A stretch of 64,000 nt of DNA from Chryseolinea sp. H1M3-3 (GCF_029360725.1 NZ_JARKMY010000001.1:1302001-1366000); one strand, 5' to 3'; shown: positions 1-8,551, numbered from the stretch's first letter. Translations and numbers: made by a program. The notes: generated by a model from the letters alone, not told the origin.

Positions 1-916
1 CACTACTGCCGCCGCCACCGAAACTTCCACCTCCGCCAGAAAATCCTCCTGATGATCTGCCCCCACCCGATGACCATCCGGAGCCTGACGACCACCCTCT
101 GCCACCTTGCGATTTTGCGGTAGCCATCTTCTTCGCCATTTTTTTCCCCCAATCGCTTCGGTTCAGCATTAGTTTTAATATCGGAAATCCGATAACGTAT
201 GCTATCAAGACGGACACACCCGTAGCCGTTCCCAATACCACCATTGGGAAAGCTGCATAAAAAGGAATTAGAAAGGCGTATAAAAACCATCCACCACAAC
301 CCGGAATAAACAGACCGAGGAACGTAAATACACCAAGAATTCCAAATACAAAGACGCTGATAAGAATGCGTGCTGGCCAGCCTAATTCAGCTGCATCGTC
401 ATCGCCTGCCTGGTATTCTCCTCCAATAGCCCGGGTTATTCCTGTTATTGCCGCCAACACACCTTCGTCATATTTATTTTGCCGAAACTTCGGCGCTATT
501 TCATTGCGAATGATCCTGCTGCTAAGTGCATCGGTTAATACTCCTTCCAACCCTTCTCCCACTTCGATGCGCATTTTATGATCGTCGATCGCAATGAGCA
601 AAAGAACGCCGTTGTCTTTATTTTCGTCACCGAGTTTCCATTTCTCTGCTACACGGAGGGAGAATTCCTCGATAACTTCTCCTTCAAGCGAAGGAATAAT
701 GAGTATCGCTATTTGGTTTGTTGTTGAATCTTCATAAGCGATAAGTTGCTTTTCGAGTTTATCTACCGTTTGTTGAGAAAGAATATGCGCTTCATCATGC
801 ACGTGCAATCCCCAGAGTTCTGGAATTGCCCGTTGCGCTTGCACAGAAACGGTCGAAGAAATTGTCAACAGGACCAATAACGAATAGGCAAGCCGTTGTA
901 TATTGATTTCTGACAT
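1..916 (-). CDS. TPM-domain membrane protein (YgcG-like), C-terminus cut by window edge
   Basis: The minus-strand frame opens at ATG 916 and stays open to the left edge, giving at least 304 residues. An N-terminal signal peptide ends near VSVQAQ. A TPM (TLP18.3/Psb32/MOLO-1) domain follows at about residues 30-165, with the family-like stretches VHDEAHILS, NQIAILIIPSLEG, DNGVLLLIAIDDHKMRIEVG and SSRIIRNEIAPKFR. Two hydrophobic segments lie at about 185-240. The tail is Gly/Ser-rich and runs to the edge as GGGGSS, so probably only a few residues are missing. It is a paralogue of the next two genes and likely cotranscribed with them. TPM proteins are usually membrane-anchored and of poorly defined role; some act in photosystem repair or as chaperones. 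The biochemical role here is unknown. Confidence 0.85.
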   Translation of the reverse strand, partial: MSEINIQRLAYSLLVLLTISSTVSVQAQRAIPELWGLHVHDEAHILSQQTVDKLEKQLIAYEDSTTNQIAILIIPSLEGEVIEEFSLRVAEKWKLGDENKDNGVLLLIAIDDHKMRIEVGEGLEGVLTDALSSRIIRNEIAPKFRQNKYDEGVLAAITGITRAIGGEYQAGDDDAAELGWPARILISVFVFGILGVFTFLGLFIPGCGGWFLYAFLIPFYAAFPMVVLGTATGVSVLIAYVIGFPILKLMLNRSDWGKKMAKKMATAKSQGGRGWSSGSGWSSGGGRSSGGFSGGGGSFGGGGSS

Positions 917-978
917 AACAAAAGAAAACATCCTGCTGATAAACGGATAAATTTTAAAATACATTTTACTTCATTAAG

Positions 979-1722
979 TTACCACGATCCGCTGGAGCCT
1001 CCTCCACCGAAACCGCCGCCACCTCCAAAACTTCCTCCAAAACCACCCCCTGATCCAGATCCCCAGGAACCACCACCCATTCCGCCTACCGGTCCAATCC
1101 ATCCGCGGCCCGATGACCAATGACCACCTCCGCCTCCACCTCGTCGGCTTCGTGAGGTGATGATGATTATAATAATAATGATAATAATAGTTAGCCAGGG
1201 CGACTTTTTAGAGTTTCGTTTTTTTACAACTGGCTCTTCGTTTACATACTCACCTCTTATCGCCTGAATAATGGCCATTACACCTGCTTCAACCCCGCCC
1301 TCATAATCGCCATTTCGAAAGCGTGGTGCAATTTCATTTCGAATGATTCGGCTAGCGATCGCATCCGTCAGCGCACCTTCTAATCCATAACCTGTTTCAA
1401 TCCTCATTTTGCGATCATTCACTGAAATTAAAAGCAAGACACCATTATCTTTATCGCTTTTGCCCAATTTCCACGCTTCAGCTACACGCAAAGAATACTC
1501 TTCCAGTGCATTGCCGTCCAACGAAGGGATAATAAGAATAGCAATTTGATTGGAAGTTGAATCACGTTCCGCCTGAAGTATTCTCTCAAGGCGGGAGGTG
1601 CGCTGTACAGATAAGATATCGGCCTCATCATGGACCCAATAACCTCCATGATCAGGTATGGCCGGCTGGCTATAAACTATCCTTGCAAAAAGAAGTATAA
1701 GCGATATAAGTGTAATTCTCAT
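979..1722 (-). CDS. TPM-domain membrane protein with poly-isoleucine membrane segment
   Basis: 247 residues. It has a signal peptide (MRITLISLILLFARIVYS), a TPM domain at about residues 28-160 nearly collinear with the neighbouring paralogue at 1-916 (VHDEADILS, QIAILIIPSLDG, IIRNEIAPRFRNGDYEGG), then a short basic linker and a membrane segment made of ten consecutive isoleucines. The C-terminal 60 residues are almost pure Gly/Ser with aromatic spacers and end GGSSGSW. It lies 51 bp downstream of the third TPM gene and 62 bp upstream of the first, all on the same strand, so a common operon is likely. The TPM assignment is confident; the cellular role is not known. Confidence 0.88.
   Translation of the reverse strand: MRITLISLILLFARIVYSQPAIPDHGGYWVHDEADILSVQRTSRLERILQAERDSTSNQIAILIIPSLDGNALEEYSLRVAEAWKLGKSDKDNGVLLLISVNDRKMRIETGYGLEGALTDAIASRIIRNEIAPRFRNGDYEGGVEAGVMAIIQAIRGEYVNEEPVVKKRNSKKSPWLTIIIIIIIIIITSRSRRGGGGGGHWSSGRGWIGPVGGMGGGSWGSGSGGGFGGSFGGGGGFGGGGSSGSW
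1159..1188 (-). repeat. trinucleotide (ATT/ATC)10 microsatellite inside a TPM gene
   Basis: Ten consecutive isoleucine codons (mostly ATT and ATC, one ATA) form a near-perfect 3-bp repeat within the 979-1722 gene. It encodes the whole core of that protein's single membrane segment. Gain or loss of units would stay in frame and change only helix length. Confidence 0.8.
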
Positions 1723-1773
1723 GCCATAAGCCCATTAGCAAGATCAGTATCAACTGCTGTGAGGCAAATATTT

Positions 1774-2433
1774 TTAAAACCGAAGATTGTCATGTAATTC
1801 ATTGGTGTCGTCATCCGTTTTCTTAAATCCTTTTTCCAATAATAATTTTCCGCACTGTTGAATACCATCCTCCATCGCCTCGACTATCTTTCCACGTCGA
1901 ATGTTGTTGATAATATCTTGAACTATTTGATCCCATTGTGCTTGCGCTACCACTTGGCTTATCCCCTTATCGGCCATGATAATAACTTCATGTTCAAAAA
2001 ATGAAACGAAAATCATGATTCCTGTGCGCTGACGGGTATTAAAAACCTCTTCTTCCAAGAAAGCGTTCTCTGCGCTTTGGCGAGTGACCAGATCTTGATA
2101 TTTTCTGGCGACTAAAAGCCGTTTAATTGAGTCTGAAAAATTAGGAATGACAGCTCCCAAGACTCCTCCCAGAATAACGACCAGGAAAATAAAAACCGGA
2201 TCGTAAAAAAGAGTAGTGACGGCATCTTTAATGATATACCTGTCAAAAATAATCATGACAATAAATGCCAGCGAGCCACCAATGAGACTTCCCTTATAAT
2301 TCGCGATTGTATAATTTCCGCTTCGTTCCACAATGACCGGCACAATTTCACCTGAAATTTTTTCTTCCGCGGATTTTACAGCCGCCTTGATTCGTTGTAG
2401 ATCGGCATCACTCAGTTTCTCTTTAAAATTCAT
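1774..2433 (-). CDS. TPM-domain membrane protein without signal peptide or Gly-rich tail
   Basis: 219 residues starting MNFKEKLSDADLQRIKAAV. It has an N-terminal cytoplasmic-looking part of the TPM type (AAVKSAEEKISGEIVPVIVE), two hydrophobic segments at about residues 50-95 (GGSLAFIVMIIFDRYI and FIFLVVILGGVLGAV), then the rest of the domain (NTRQRTGIMIFVSFFEHEVIIMADKGI). This is the short second type of TPM protein that often accompanies a YgcG-like TPM protein in Bacteroidota. It lies 43 bp downstream of pdxJ on the same strand. A LemA-family gene often precedes such pairs but is not present upstream here; it may lie beyond the left edge or elsewhere. Function is unknown beyond the domain. 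Confidence 0.85.
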   Translation of the reverse strand: MNFKEKLSDADLQRIKAAVKSAEEKISGEIVPVIVERSGNYTIANYKGSLIGGSLAFIVMIIFDRYIIKDAVTTLFYDPVFIFLVVILGGVLGAVIPNFSDSIKRLLVARKYQDLVTRQSAENAFLEEEVFNTRQRTGIMIFVSFFEHEVIIMADKGISQVVAQAQWDQIVQDIINNIRRGKIVEAMEDGIQQCGKLLLEKGFKKTDDDTNELHDNLRF

Positions 2434-2476
2434 TAATTAGGAGGTTTGCATTCAAAGATAGGAACGTGCATTTAAA

Positions 2477-3211
2477 TCAGGTGAAATATTGTGTTACTCT
2501 ATTGAGTTCTCGTAAATAAAGTTGAATGGTGTTTTCTAACCCATAGTAAAGCGCGTCACAGATCAATGCATGACCGATAGAAACTTCATCCAAATGTTCA
2601 ATATGCTGGGCAAAAAAATTCAAGTTTTCCAATGAAAGGTCATGGCCAGCATTAATACCTAACCCTGCCTGATGAGCGACCTTGGCACTTTCTATATAGG
2701 GTTTAATAGCGATGTCTCTGTTGAGCGAAAACTCGTGCGCATAAGGTTCGGTGTAAAGCTCAATACGATCTGCGCCGATTTCTTTCGCTGCCTCCACCAT
2801 TTTTGGAATTGGATCGACAAAAATTGAAACTCTTACCCCGTTCGATCTTATTTTAAAAACAACCTCTTTCAGGAAGCTTCTATGCTTTATGGTATCCCAC
2901 CCTGCATTGGATGTAATGGCTTGCGGGGGATCAGGAACTAGCGTTGCCTGCGCGGGCCTCACTTGTTCGATGATATGGAGATATCTTTCGTCAGGATATC
3001 CTTCGATATTAAATTCGGTTTTGACAACACTCTTCAGCGCCAGCACGTCACTATAACGAATGTGTCGCTCGTCTTGGCGAGGATGTACCGTGATTCCTTG
3101 TGCTCCGAATCGTTCACAGTCCTGTGCAGCCTTTATAACATCTGGATTATTTCCGCCCCGCGCATTTCGGAGTGTTGCAATTTTATTAATATTGACGCTT
3201 AGTCTTGTCAT
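2477..3211 (-). CDS. pdxJ: pyridoxine 5'-phosphate synthase
   Basis: 244 residues, the usual PdxJ length. This TIM-barrel enzyme condenses 1-deoxy-D-xylulose 5-phosphate with 3-amino-1-hydroxyacetone phosphate to make pyridoxine 5'-phosphate, in the DXP-dependent vitamin B6 route. Recognisable stretches are VNINKIATLRNARGG at the N-terminus (phosphate and substrate loop), GITVHPRQDERHI at about residues 38-50, RIELYTEPYA, GLGINAGHDLSLENL, and the C-terminal EVSIGHALICDALYYGL. It is the first gene of a minus-strand run leading into the TPM genes and is divergent from yqeY across an 83-bp gap. Position next to an alpha/beta hydrolase, a CBS protein and nadK resembles other Bacteroidota. Confidence 0.97.
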   Translation of the reverse strand: MTRLSVNINKIATLRNARGGNNPDVIKAAQDCERFGAQGITVHPRQDERHIRYSDVLALKSVVKTEFNIEGYPDERYLHIIEQVRPAQATLVPDPPQAITSNAGWDTIKHRSFLKEVVFKIRSNGVRVSIFVDPIPKMVEAAKEIGADRIELYTEPYAHEFSLNRDIAIKPYIESAKVAHQAGLGINAGHDLSLENLNFFAQHIEHLDEVSIGHALICDALYYGLENTIQLYLRELNRVTQYFT

Positions 3212-3294
3212 TGTGCGAAGGATTAAGAATGATACAAGTGTAGTAACTGACTCATTAAAATATTCGTTACGAAATTACATTAACAAAAATTACT

Positions 3295-3747
3295 ATGACT
3301 CTTAAACAACAGATTGACAATGATATTAAAAAAGCCATGCTTGCAAAAAATAAAGAAGAACTTGAGGCATTGCGGGCGATAAAGTCATTGATACTCCTGG
3401 CCGAAACCGATAAGAGCTCTACCGGGGATATTTCAGCTGATGTAGAGAATAAACTACTGCAAAAAGCTGTTAAGCAAAGAAAAGAATCAGCCGATATTTT
3501 TCAGCAGCAAGGCCGTCAAGAACTTGCCGACAAGGAAAATTTTCAACTTGAAGTAATCAGCCGATATTTGCCTAAGCAGCTATCCGAAGAAGAAGTAATG
3601 ACTGCCTTAAAAAATATCATCCAGCAGGTCGGCGCCAAAGGACCTCAAGATATGGGAAAAGTAATGGGCGCTGCTACCAAATCGCTATCTGGCCAAGCCG
3701 ACGGCAAGCTTATTTCAGAACTCGTTAAAAAGCTTCTCGTACCTTGA
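3295..3747 (+). CDS. yqeY: GatB/YqeY domain protein
   Basis: 150 residues, typical for the stand-alone YqeY family, which resembles the C-terminal tRNA-interacting domain of GatB (Asp/Glu-tRNA amidotransferase). Diagnostic segments are MLAKNKEELEALRAIKSLI at the N-terminus, AVKQRKESADIFQQQGRQEL in the middle, and the C-terminal QDMGKVMGAATKSLSGQADG helix. Its biological role is not settled; a link to aminoacyl-tRNA metabolism is inferred from homology only. Its stop overlaps the start of the next gene by 4 bp, so the two are translationally coupled. Confidence 0.93.
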   Translation: MTLKQQIDNDIKKAMLAKNKEELEALRAIKSLILLAETDKSSTGDISADVENKLLQKAVKQRKESADIFQQQGRQELADKENFQLEVISRYLPKQLSEEEVMTALKNIIQQVGAKGPQDMGKVMGAATKSLSGQADGKLISELVKKLLVP

Positions 3748-4241
3748 CGATTTCTGACATAGTTTTAGTTATACTGATTATACTGGGCGCTTATAGTGGC
3801 TATAGGGATGGTTTTATCGTCTCTTTGTTTTCTCTCGTTGCAATCGTACTTGGCATGCTCGGAGGATTCAAGCTTATGGGTAGCTTTATGATACTACTAA
3901 GCAATAAGTATAATATTGATGAAAAGGTACTGCCTTACCTGGCTTTTGGTTTGGTATTCATCATAATAGTAATCGCTGTCAACCTTCTGGGTAAGTTAAT
4001 CAAAACCACGCTTGACAAGTCTATCTTAGGTTGGTTTGACAAAGGTGCCGGCGCACTTTTTGGAACGGTCAGAATGGCTTTCATGATTAGCATTCTCCTT
4101 TGGATTATCGATTCATTGAAAGTCCCGTTTCCAAAAGAATGGGTTGAAAATTCCTGGTTACACACAAACACAGCGAATTTTGCGCCGATGGTTACAAAAT
4201 GGGTTGGTGGCTTTCTGCCTATTTTCAAAGATATATTCTAG
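3744..4241 (+). CDS. CvpA family membrane protein
   Basis: 165 residues starting at TTG 3744; no ATG fits, because the first internal Met comes after the first membrane helix. Four hydrophobic segments are visible, with CvpA-type motifs: DIVLVILIILGAYSGYRDGF at the start, GKLIKTTLDKSILGWFDKGAGALFG in the middle, and a short tail with a last helix and FAPMVTKWV. CvpA is needed for colicin V production and bile resistance in enterobacteria; in Bacteroidota the role is undefined. It overlaps yqeY by 4 bp, which supports the unusual start codon. Confidence 0.88.
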   Translation: MTISDIVLVILIILGAYSGYRDGFIVSLFSLVAIVLGMLGGFKLMGSFMILLSNKYNIDEKVLPYLAFGLVFIIIVIAVNLLGKLIKTTLDKSILGWFDKGAGALFGTVRMAFMISILLWIIDSLKVPFPKEWVENSWLHTNTANFAPMVTKWVGGFLPIFKDIF

Positions 4242-4314
4242 TATCGCGTAAGCGCACAAATTTTTACGTTCTAATTATTTTCCTTTACTTATCCCTTTCT
4301 AATTTGTTTTGAGT

Positions 4315-5082
4315 ATGGCCATTCCGGTGAAAGAAGAAAATGGATTTAGATTTGTTGACGAGGGTCAGGGGGAGGTTCTATTCTTGTTGCATGGATTATT
4401 TGGAGCCCTGAGCAATTGGGAAGGGGTAGTGAGCAGATTTTCAAGAAATTTCAGGGTCGTGATTCCGATGCTCCCTATTTATGAAATGCCCATTCGTGAA
4501 GCGGGGCTTGACGGGCTTCGCCAATTTGTGGAAGATTTTGTTTCCCAAAAAAAACTCGACAACATGATTATTATGGGTAATAGTCTAGGAGGGCACATTG
4601 CGCTTATGTACACATTGAAAAATGCGAGTAAAGTTAAAAAGCTCATCCTGACCGGCAGTTCCGGCCTTTTCGAAGACTCAATGGGTGGATCCTATCCTAA
4701 ACGCGGAAATTATCAATACATTAAAGAGCGCGTTTCCTACACTTTTTATAATCCAGATGTAGCCACAAAAGAGCTCATCGATGAAGTATTTGAAATTACG
4801 AATAGTATCCCAAAATGCCTGAGAATCGTAGCAATTGCTAAATCGGCCCAGCGCAATAACATGGCTGAGGAAATTCCTAATATTAAAACGCCAACTTTAT
4901 TAGTGTGGGGCTTAAATGACACCATTACTCCGCCCATGGTTGCGCATGAATTTAACCGACTTATTCCCAATTCTGAGCTTAAGTTTATTGATAAATGTTG
5001 TCATGCGCCGATGATGGAGCATCCTGAAGCCTTTAATGAAATTGTGGAGAATTTTTTGCTTAACAATACTTCAAGTAAATGA
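4315..5082 (+). CDS. alpha/beta-fold hydrolase
   Basis: 255 residues from ATG 4315; an in-frame TTG at 4309 is less likely. It has the complete alpha/beta hydrolase outline: oxyanion-hole HGLFG near residue 26, nucleophile elbow GNSLGG with Ser90, acid Asp202 in WGLNDTITP, and His230 in DKCCHAPMMEHP. There is no signal peptide, so it should be cytoplasmic. The substrate cannot be read from the sequence; family members include esterases, C-C hydrolases and haloperoxidases. It is followed at once by a CBS gene and nadK. Confidence 0.9.
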   Translation: MAIPVKEENGFRFVDEGQGEVLFLLHGLFGALSNWEGVVSRFSRNFRVVIPMLPIYEMPIREAGLDGLRQFVEDFVSQKKLDNMIIMGNSLGGHIALMYTLKNASKVKKLILTGSSGLFEDSMGGSYPKRGNYQYIKERVSYTFYNPDVATKELIDEVFEITNSIPKCLRIVAIAKSAQRNNMAEEIPNIKTPTLLVWGLNDTITPPMVAHEFNRLIPNSELKFIDKCCHAPMMEHPEAFNEIVENFLLNNTSSK

Positions 5083-5095
5083 ACGGACTCCTTCA

Positions 5096-5761
5096 ATGAT
5101 AGCAGAAGATTTAATTAATCACATGTTGCCACCTCTAAAGGGAACAGATGATGCGCATAAGGCAATCGTCTGGATGGAGGAATTTCGGTGTGCCTACATG
5201 CCCGTGGTGGAGGACGAAAAATTGCTGGGTTTCATCTCGGAAGAAATCATTCTAGAGACAAATGATATTGAAAAGCAGGTAAAAGACTTTGAACTTGTGG
5301 GACAAAACTGCTACGTTCATTTGGACACTCATTTTTATGATATTTTGAAAATCGCTGCTAACAATAAACTACAAATGGTGGCAGTGCTTAATCAAGACCA
5401 GAATTACTGCGGTGTAATTACTATTCAAGATACGCTCATTTCATTTGCGCAGACAGCTGCAGTCCAATTACCAGGAGGAATATTGGTATTATCAATGAAT
5501 CATAATGATTACTCACTGGCGGAAATCAGCAGACTTATTGAGGAAAATCACGCTAAGATTTTAAGTAGTATTGTTAAAGAAGACCCACTGGATGCTGTTA
5601 AGTTAAGACTTACGCTTAAAATAAATCAGGTAGATCTTTCCCGCATTGTGGCAACGCTAGAGCGTTTTGGTTATAAGGTAATTGGACGCTATCATGAAAC
5701 GAAACCTGAAGGAGACGATAAAGACCGTATAGACATGCTGCTTCGTTACCTGGATATCTAG
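5096..5761 (+). CDS. CBS-domain protein
   Basis: 221 residues from ATG 5096. An earlier in-frame start at 5036 would overlap the upstream hydrolase, and the conserved-looking part begins MIAEDLINHMLPPLKGTDDAHKAI. Two CBS motifs sit at about residues 5-55 (AYMPVVEDEKLLGFISEEII) and 70-120 (LQMVAVLNQDQNYCGVITIQDTL). The rest (about 135-205) resembles an ACT-like regulatory fold. CBS pairs usually bind adenosyl ligands such as AMP, ATP or SAM. It lies 83 bp ahead of nadK, an arrangement common in Bacteroidota; regulation of a neighbouring enzyme or adenylate sensing is inference only. Confidence 0.88.
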   Translation: MIAEDLINHMLPPLKGTDDAHKAIVWMEEFRCAYMPVVEDEKLLGFISEEIILETNDIEKQVKDFELVGQNCYVHLDTHFYDILKIAANNKLQMVAVLNQDQNYCGVITIQDTLISFAQTAAVQLPGGILVLSMNHNDYSLAEISRLIEENHAKILSSIVKEDPLDAVKLRLTLKINQVDLSRIVATLERFGYKVIGRYHETKPEGDDKDRIDMLLRYLDI

Positions 5762-5807
5762 ATAAAATGGTTTCACTTCATTCTTAAAACCATCTGATAA
5801 TTTATTA

Positions 5808-5815
5808 TAGATTTG
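5808..5815 (+). promoter_or_regulatory. candidate -7 element (TAnnTTTG) upstream of nadK
   Basis: TAGATTTG matches the Bacteroidota sigma-ABfr -7 consensus and sits 29 bp before the nadK start. No convincing TTTG -33 element was found at the expected distance, so this is a weak call. Confidence 0.3.
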
Positions 5816-5844
5816 GAGGGCTTTCCCAATTCTATTACCCTGAA

Positions 5845-6717
5845 ATGAAAATAGCAATCCATGGCAAAGAATTTAATCGAATAGCGGCTCCGCTCATTGC
5901 CAGGATTTTTGACATTCTTACAGAAAAGAGTGCTACGCTTTATGTTTCATCCAAGTTTGGGGAATACCTTAAGCCACCGCTTACCAAAGAAAAATTTAAT
6001 GTATATCATCCTGGAGATTCTCTTGACGAAATAGAGCTTTTTATAAGCATTGGTGGAGACGGAACATTACTTGAATCTGTCACCCATATCGGGAAATTGG
6101 AAATTCCAATTCTTGGTATTAATACAGGTCGCCTCGGTTTCCTGGCTACTATTAGTAAGGAGGAAACAGAAACAGCTTTGCAAAAATTCTTCCAGGGAGC
6201 TTTTATACTGGACAAAAGGGCGCTGCTAAAGTTGGAAACAAACAAAGATATTTTTGGCGGGTTGAATTTCGCTTTAAATGACTTTACCGTGGTGAAAAAA
6301 GATTCTTCTGCCATGATCACCATTCACACCTATATCGATGGCGAATTTTTGAATTCCTATTGGGCTGATGGTATCATAGTTTCCACGCCAACAGGTTCAA
6401 CAGGCTATTCATTGAGTTGTGGAGGCCCATTAATCTTCCCACGATCTGGTAATTTCGTTATTACCCCCGTTAGTCCTCACAACCTCACCGTGCGTCCAAT
6501 TGTAGTTTCAGATGCTTCCGAAATAACATTTCGGGTTGAAGGAAGAAGCAAACGGTTTCTTGTCTCTCTTGATTCCCGCGTGGCTTCTGTTGACCCATCT
6601 GTTAAACTCAAAGTCTCAAAAGCAGATTTTAAAGTCAATTTGGTACAGCTTGAAGGGAATCATTATTTTAAAACCTTGCGTCAGAAGCTGAATTGGGGGT
6701 TAGATGTGCGTAACTAG
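5845..6717 (+). CDS. nadK: NAD kinase
   Basis: 290 residues, normal for bacterial NAD kinases. It phosphorylates NAD at the 2'-hydroxyl of the adenosine ribose to give NADP in the cytoplasm. The signature GGDGT lies at residues 70-74. NTGRLGFLA follows, then ALNDFTVVKKDSSAMI, the SYWADGIIVSTPTGSTGYSLSCGG region (split here for length: WADGIIVSTPTGSTGYS) and a C-terminal beta-rich domain with ITPVSPHNLTVRP. All expected motifs are intact. Confidence 0.97.
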   Translation: MKIAIHGKEFNRIAAPLIARIFDILTEKSATLYVSSKFGEYLKPPLTKEKFNVYHPGDSLDEIELFISIGGDGTLLESVTHIGKLEIPILGINTGRLGFLATISKEETETALQKFFQGAFILDKRALLKLETNKDIFGGLNFALNDFTVVKKDSSAMITIHTYIDGEFLNSYWADGIIVSTPTGSTGYSLSCGGPLIFPRSGNFVITPVSPHNLTVRPIVVSDASEITFRVEGRSKRFLVSLDSRVASVDPSVKLKVSKADFKVNLVQLEGNHYFKTLRQKLNWGLDVRN

Positions 6718-6800
6718 CCGTTTGGTTACCATCGTATGGTATTTGCTAATAAAGAATAATTAAGTGGGAAACATTTTTTCAACTTTCATTCTTTACGCAA

Positions 6801-7865
6801 ATGAGAAAATCTTTATACCTGATTGGCACAATCCTCTTAATTTTTTTAGCATCCGAATCGGCGTTAGCCCAGATGAATCGGAAAAATATTAAGAGAAATA
6901 ATAAAAAAATTTCAAGCTATCGCGGTAAGAAGGAGTGGTTCAGCAAGGAAAAGCGGTACAATACGCTTGGCATTGGCTTAACTGCCTTAAATTACTACGG
7001 TGATTTGGCGCCTAAACCTACTCAGTTTAGTACTGATATTTCGTTTACCAGACCAGCCGTGAGTCTCAATTTTTCTCACCGATTCGGCCCGCGATATACC
7101 ATCGCAGCAGCATTTATGTATGGAACTCTAAGGGGTGCCGATAGCGAGTCCGCTAATTCAGGGGACTTGAATAATGGGGTTTATCGTTACCAGCGCAACT
7201 TATCATTCCGCAATAGAATCAAAGAATTATCTGTAGTTGCTAGCCTTGATTTATTTTCCAACATGGCTACATATATAAGTAGAGTTAAATGGACGCCTTA
7301 TGTTTTCATGGGCGTCGCCGGACTATTGCATAATCCGCAGGCCCTTGCGCCTGCCACAGACTTAAATGGTAATCCTTTGCCGGAAGCTGGTACTTGGGTA
7401 AATCTCCAGTCTCTCGGTACAGAAGGTCAGAAAGGAACTCTTTCGGAAGGTGACGTAAACAATGGAATTAAATCTTATAAAAAACTTCAAGTTGCCATAC
7501 CATTTGGAATTGGTGCGCGTTTCAGATTGAATGAAGTGCTAGATTTGTCAGCTGAATTAGGTTTCAGGTATTTGTTTACTGACTACATTGATGATGTAAG
7601 TCAGAATTATGTCGATCTAGGTGTGTTTGGAGATAACGAGTTGGCGAAGGCCATGTCATACAGAACCAACGAAATTGTAGACCCGAATCTGTTAACCCCG
7701 ACTCAGACCCGCGACGGCAAGACATATAATTTGTTGAGCGGATATGGTCAGGAATACATTGATAATAAACGAGGAAATAAAAATGATAAGGATACCTACA
7801 TGGTAACCACAATAAAACTTACGTATATTTTGGGCAAAACTTTTCATAGGGCTAAATTCAGATAA
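6801..7865 (+). CDS. DUF6089-like outer-membrane beta-barrel protein
   Basis: 354 residues with a clear signal peptide ending ESALAQ (cleavage near residue 24). The mature part alternates polar and aromatic residues and has barrel-like strands (NTLGIGLTALNYYGDLAP, AVSLNFSHRFGPRYTIAAAF, VKWTPYVFMGVAGLLHNP, FGIGARFRLNEVLDLSAELG). It ends in a hydrophobic strand (TTIKLTYILGKTFHRAKFR), as in an 8- to 10-stranded OM barrel. Its stop overlaps the ATG of a shorter relative by 1 bp (taATG). Proteins of this type commonly sit between nadK and uppS/bamA in Bacteroidota; their role is unknown, with envelope assembly or structure suggested by context. Confidence 0.8.
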   Translation: MRKSLYLIGTILLIFLASESALAQMNRKNIKRNNKKISSYRGKKEWFSKEKRYNTLGIGLTALNYYGDLAPKPTQFSTDISFTRPAVSLNFSHRFGPRYTIAAAFMYGTLRGADSESANSGDLNNGVYRYQRNLSFRNRIKELSVVASLDLFSNMATYISRVKWTPYVFMGVAGLLHNPQALAPATDLNGNPLPEAGTWVNLQSLGTEGQKGTLSEGDVNNGIKSYKKLQVAIPFGIGARFRLNEVLDLSAELGFRYLFTDYIDDVSQNYVDLGVFGDNELAKAMSYRTNEIVDPNLLTPTQTRDGKTYNLLSGYGQEYIDNKRGNKNDKDTYMVTTIKLTYILGKTFHRAKFR

Positions 7866-8551
7866 TGCATTGTGTAGTTAAAAAACCTCTCTTCGTTGCT
7901 TTATTCTTTTTAATCTCTTCAAGCGCAAGTGCCCAACGTTCTGAGATCGGCTTTGGACTTGGAACATTTAGCTACACCGGAGATCTTGTCCGGACCTACA
8001 ACTTCAAATATTCCAAACCGGCAGCTACTGTCTTTTATCGCTCCAATCTAAGTAACGTAGTCAGTTTCCGTGCTGCAATAACCGGGGGGAAAATTGGTGC
8101 CAGTGAAAAGCCGATAGATCCTTTTGCTGTTAATCGTAATGCTTCCTTTGACTTGTTTTTGCTAGAGGCCTCGACTGTCATGGAGTATCACTTTCTGAAT
8201 TGGAGAGATACAAAAAGGTTTGTACGGTTTACCCCTTATATATTTGCAGGGCTAGGATTATTTGGACTATCGGGCAATGTGGAAAAAACTGATGAGTATA
8301 GTAATGTACAAGCATCTGTTCCGTTTGGCGCTGGCGTAAAGTATGTATACAATCCCAAGTGGTACATTTCACTAGAATTTGGCATCAGAAAAACATTCTT
8401 CGACTATCTCGATAATATATCAGCAGGTGATCCAAGGGATAAAAACTATCAGTATGGAAATCCGAACGACAACGACAATTATTATTTCCTGGGTATCACA
8501 TTGACCAGGACCTTCTATAGCATTCCCTGCCCCACAAATCCCTACAAGTAA
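7865..8551 (+). CDS. DUF6089-like outer-membrane beta-barrel protein, shorter paralogue
   Basis: 228 residues. A signal peptide ends SSASAQ, and the mature sequence parallels the preceding gene: SEIGFGLGTFSYTGDLVRTY corresponds to its NTLGIGLTALNYYGDLAP, FTPYIFAGLGLFGL to its WTPYVFMGVAGLL, and FGAGVKYVYNPKWYISLEFG to its FGIGARFRL segment. It lacks the long insert loops, which explains the shorter length. It is translationally coupled to the upstream gene by a 1-bp overlap and lies 69 bp before uppS. The two look like a tandem duplication within the envelope gene run. Specific function is unknown. Confidence 0.8.
   Translation: MHCVVKKPLFVALFFLISSSASAQRSEIGFGLGTFSYTGDLVRTYNFKYSKPAATVFYRSNLSNVVSFRAAITGGKIGASEKPIDPFAVNRNASFDLFLLEASTVMEYHFLNWRDTKRFVRFTPYIFAGLGLFGLSGNVEKTDEYSNVQASVPFGAGVKYVYNPKWYISLEFGIRKTFFDYLDNISAGDPRDKNYQYGNPNDNDNYYFLGITLTRTFYSIPCPTNPYK

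Noticed and set aside
366-581. 71-residue plus-strand frame at the left end
   Set aside because: Antisense to the well-supported TPM gene that runs through 1-916.
795-806. GCACGTGC, sharing the CACGTG core of parS
   Set aside because: The flanks do not match parS, and it lies inside a coding region.
6727-6741. TACCAT-cgt-ATGGTA inverted repeat after nadK
   Set aside because: Short 6-bp stem with a 3-nt loop and no T run after it; too weak to call a terminator.
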